In this document: positions 6,006 to 6,015 of the stretch, in pieces | Layout of the letters: each line of letters opens with the position of its first letter | Position numbering within the stretch: the first letter of the stretch is position 1 | Assembly (NCBI GenBank): GCA_003482885.1 | Contig: DMXN01000025.1 | Span: 39,746-45,760, forward strand | Source: Candidatus Moraniibacteriota bacterium | Lineage (GTDB): Bacteria > Patescibacteriota > Minisyncoccia > Moranbacterales > UBA2206 | Reading direction: 5' to 3' | DNA length: 6,015 nucleotides | The notes under the pieces: model-generated | Seen by the model: only the letters and a program-made list of their open reading frames with translations | The model's database searches: none | Told to the model about the DNA's origin: nothing | Program-made: the position numbers and the translations under genes

Positions 6006-6015
6006 TTTAATATTT

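Overview
The window looks like a piece of a small-genome, AT-rich member of the Candidate Phyla Radiation (Patescibacteria, probably a Parcubacteria-like lineage). This placement is an inference. It rests on the compact one-strand gene layout, the absence of Shine-Dalgarno sequences, the AT-rich codon use with standard stops (five TAA, one TAG), a heptamer AAATTTG repeat embedded in a gene, and protein variants (short FtsB-like protein ending in an NPQKWW motif, membrane-anchored SurA/parvulin-like protein, 59-residue ferredoxin) that resemble what I know from that group. No rRNA or other phylogenetic marker is present to prove it.

Every gene I can support lies on the minus strand, so the region reads from right to left. 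Order of transcription: lepA (elongation factor 4, 5982-4183), a 39-residue single-span membrane protein (4158-4039), an FtsB/DivIC-like division protein (4021-3620), a membrane-anchored parvulin-type peptidyl-prolyl isomerase-like protein (3599-2547), a small ferredoxin (2521-2342), an HtrA-type serine protease with one PDZ domain (2300-1023), and the N-terminal 337 residues of a ClpB-type AAA+ disaggregase that runs off the left edge (1013-1). Gaps between genes are 9 to 41 bases, so there is no long non-coding stretch. The only other non-coding DNA is the 33 bases right of lepA, which hold a short palindrome.

A good sigma-70-like promoter (TTGAAA, 17 bases, TATTAT, with an extended TG) overlaps the end of lepA and points at the 39-residue gene. 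It would place the transcription start almost on that ATG, giving a leaderless mRNA. I therefore read the window as the tail of a lepA unit followed by a probable six-gene operon. That operon would join cell-division and envelope functions (small membrane protein, FtsB-like) with protein quality control outside the membrane (PPIase-like, HtrA) and inside the cell (ClpB). The ferredoxin has no obvious partner here.

There is no sign of a mobile element, CRISPR array, RNA gene or novel multi-gene defence system. The most notable points are the heptamer repeat that supplies part of the LepA G domain, the apparently permuted parvulin domain with a missing histidine, the predicted leaderless promoter, and the small membrane protein that standard gene calling could miss.
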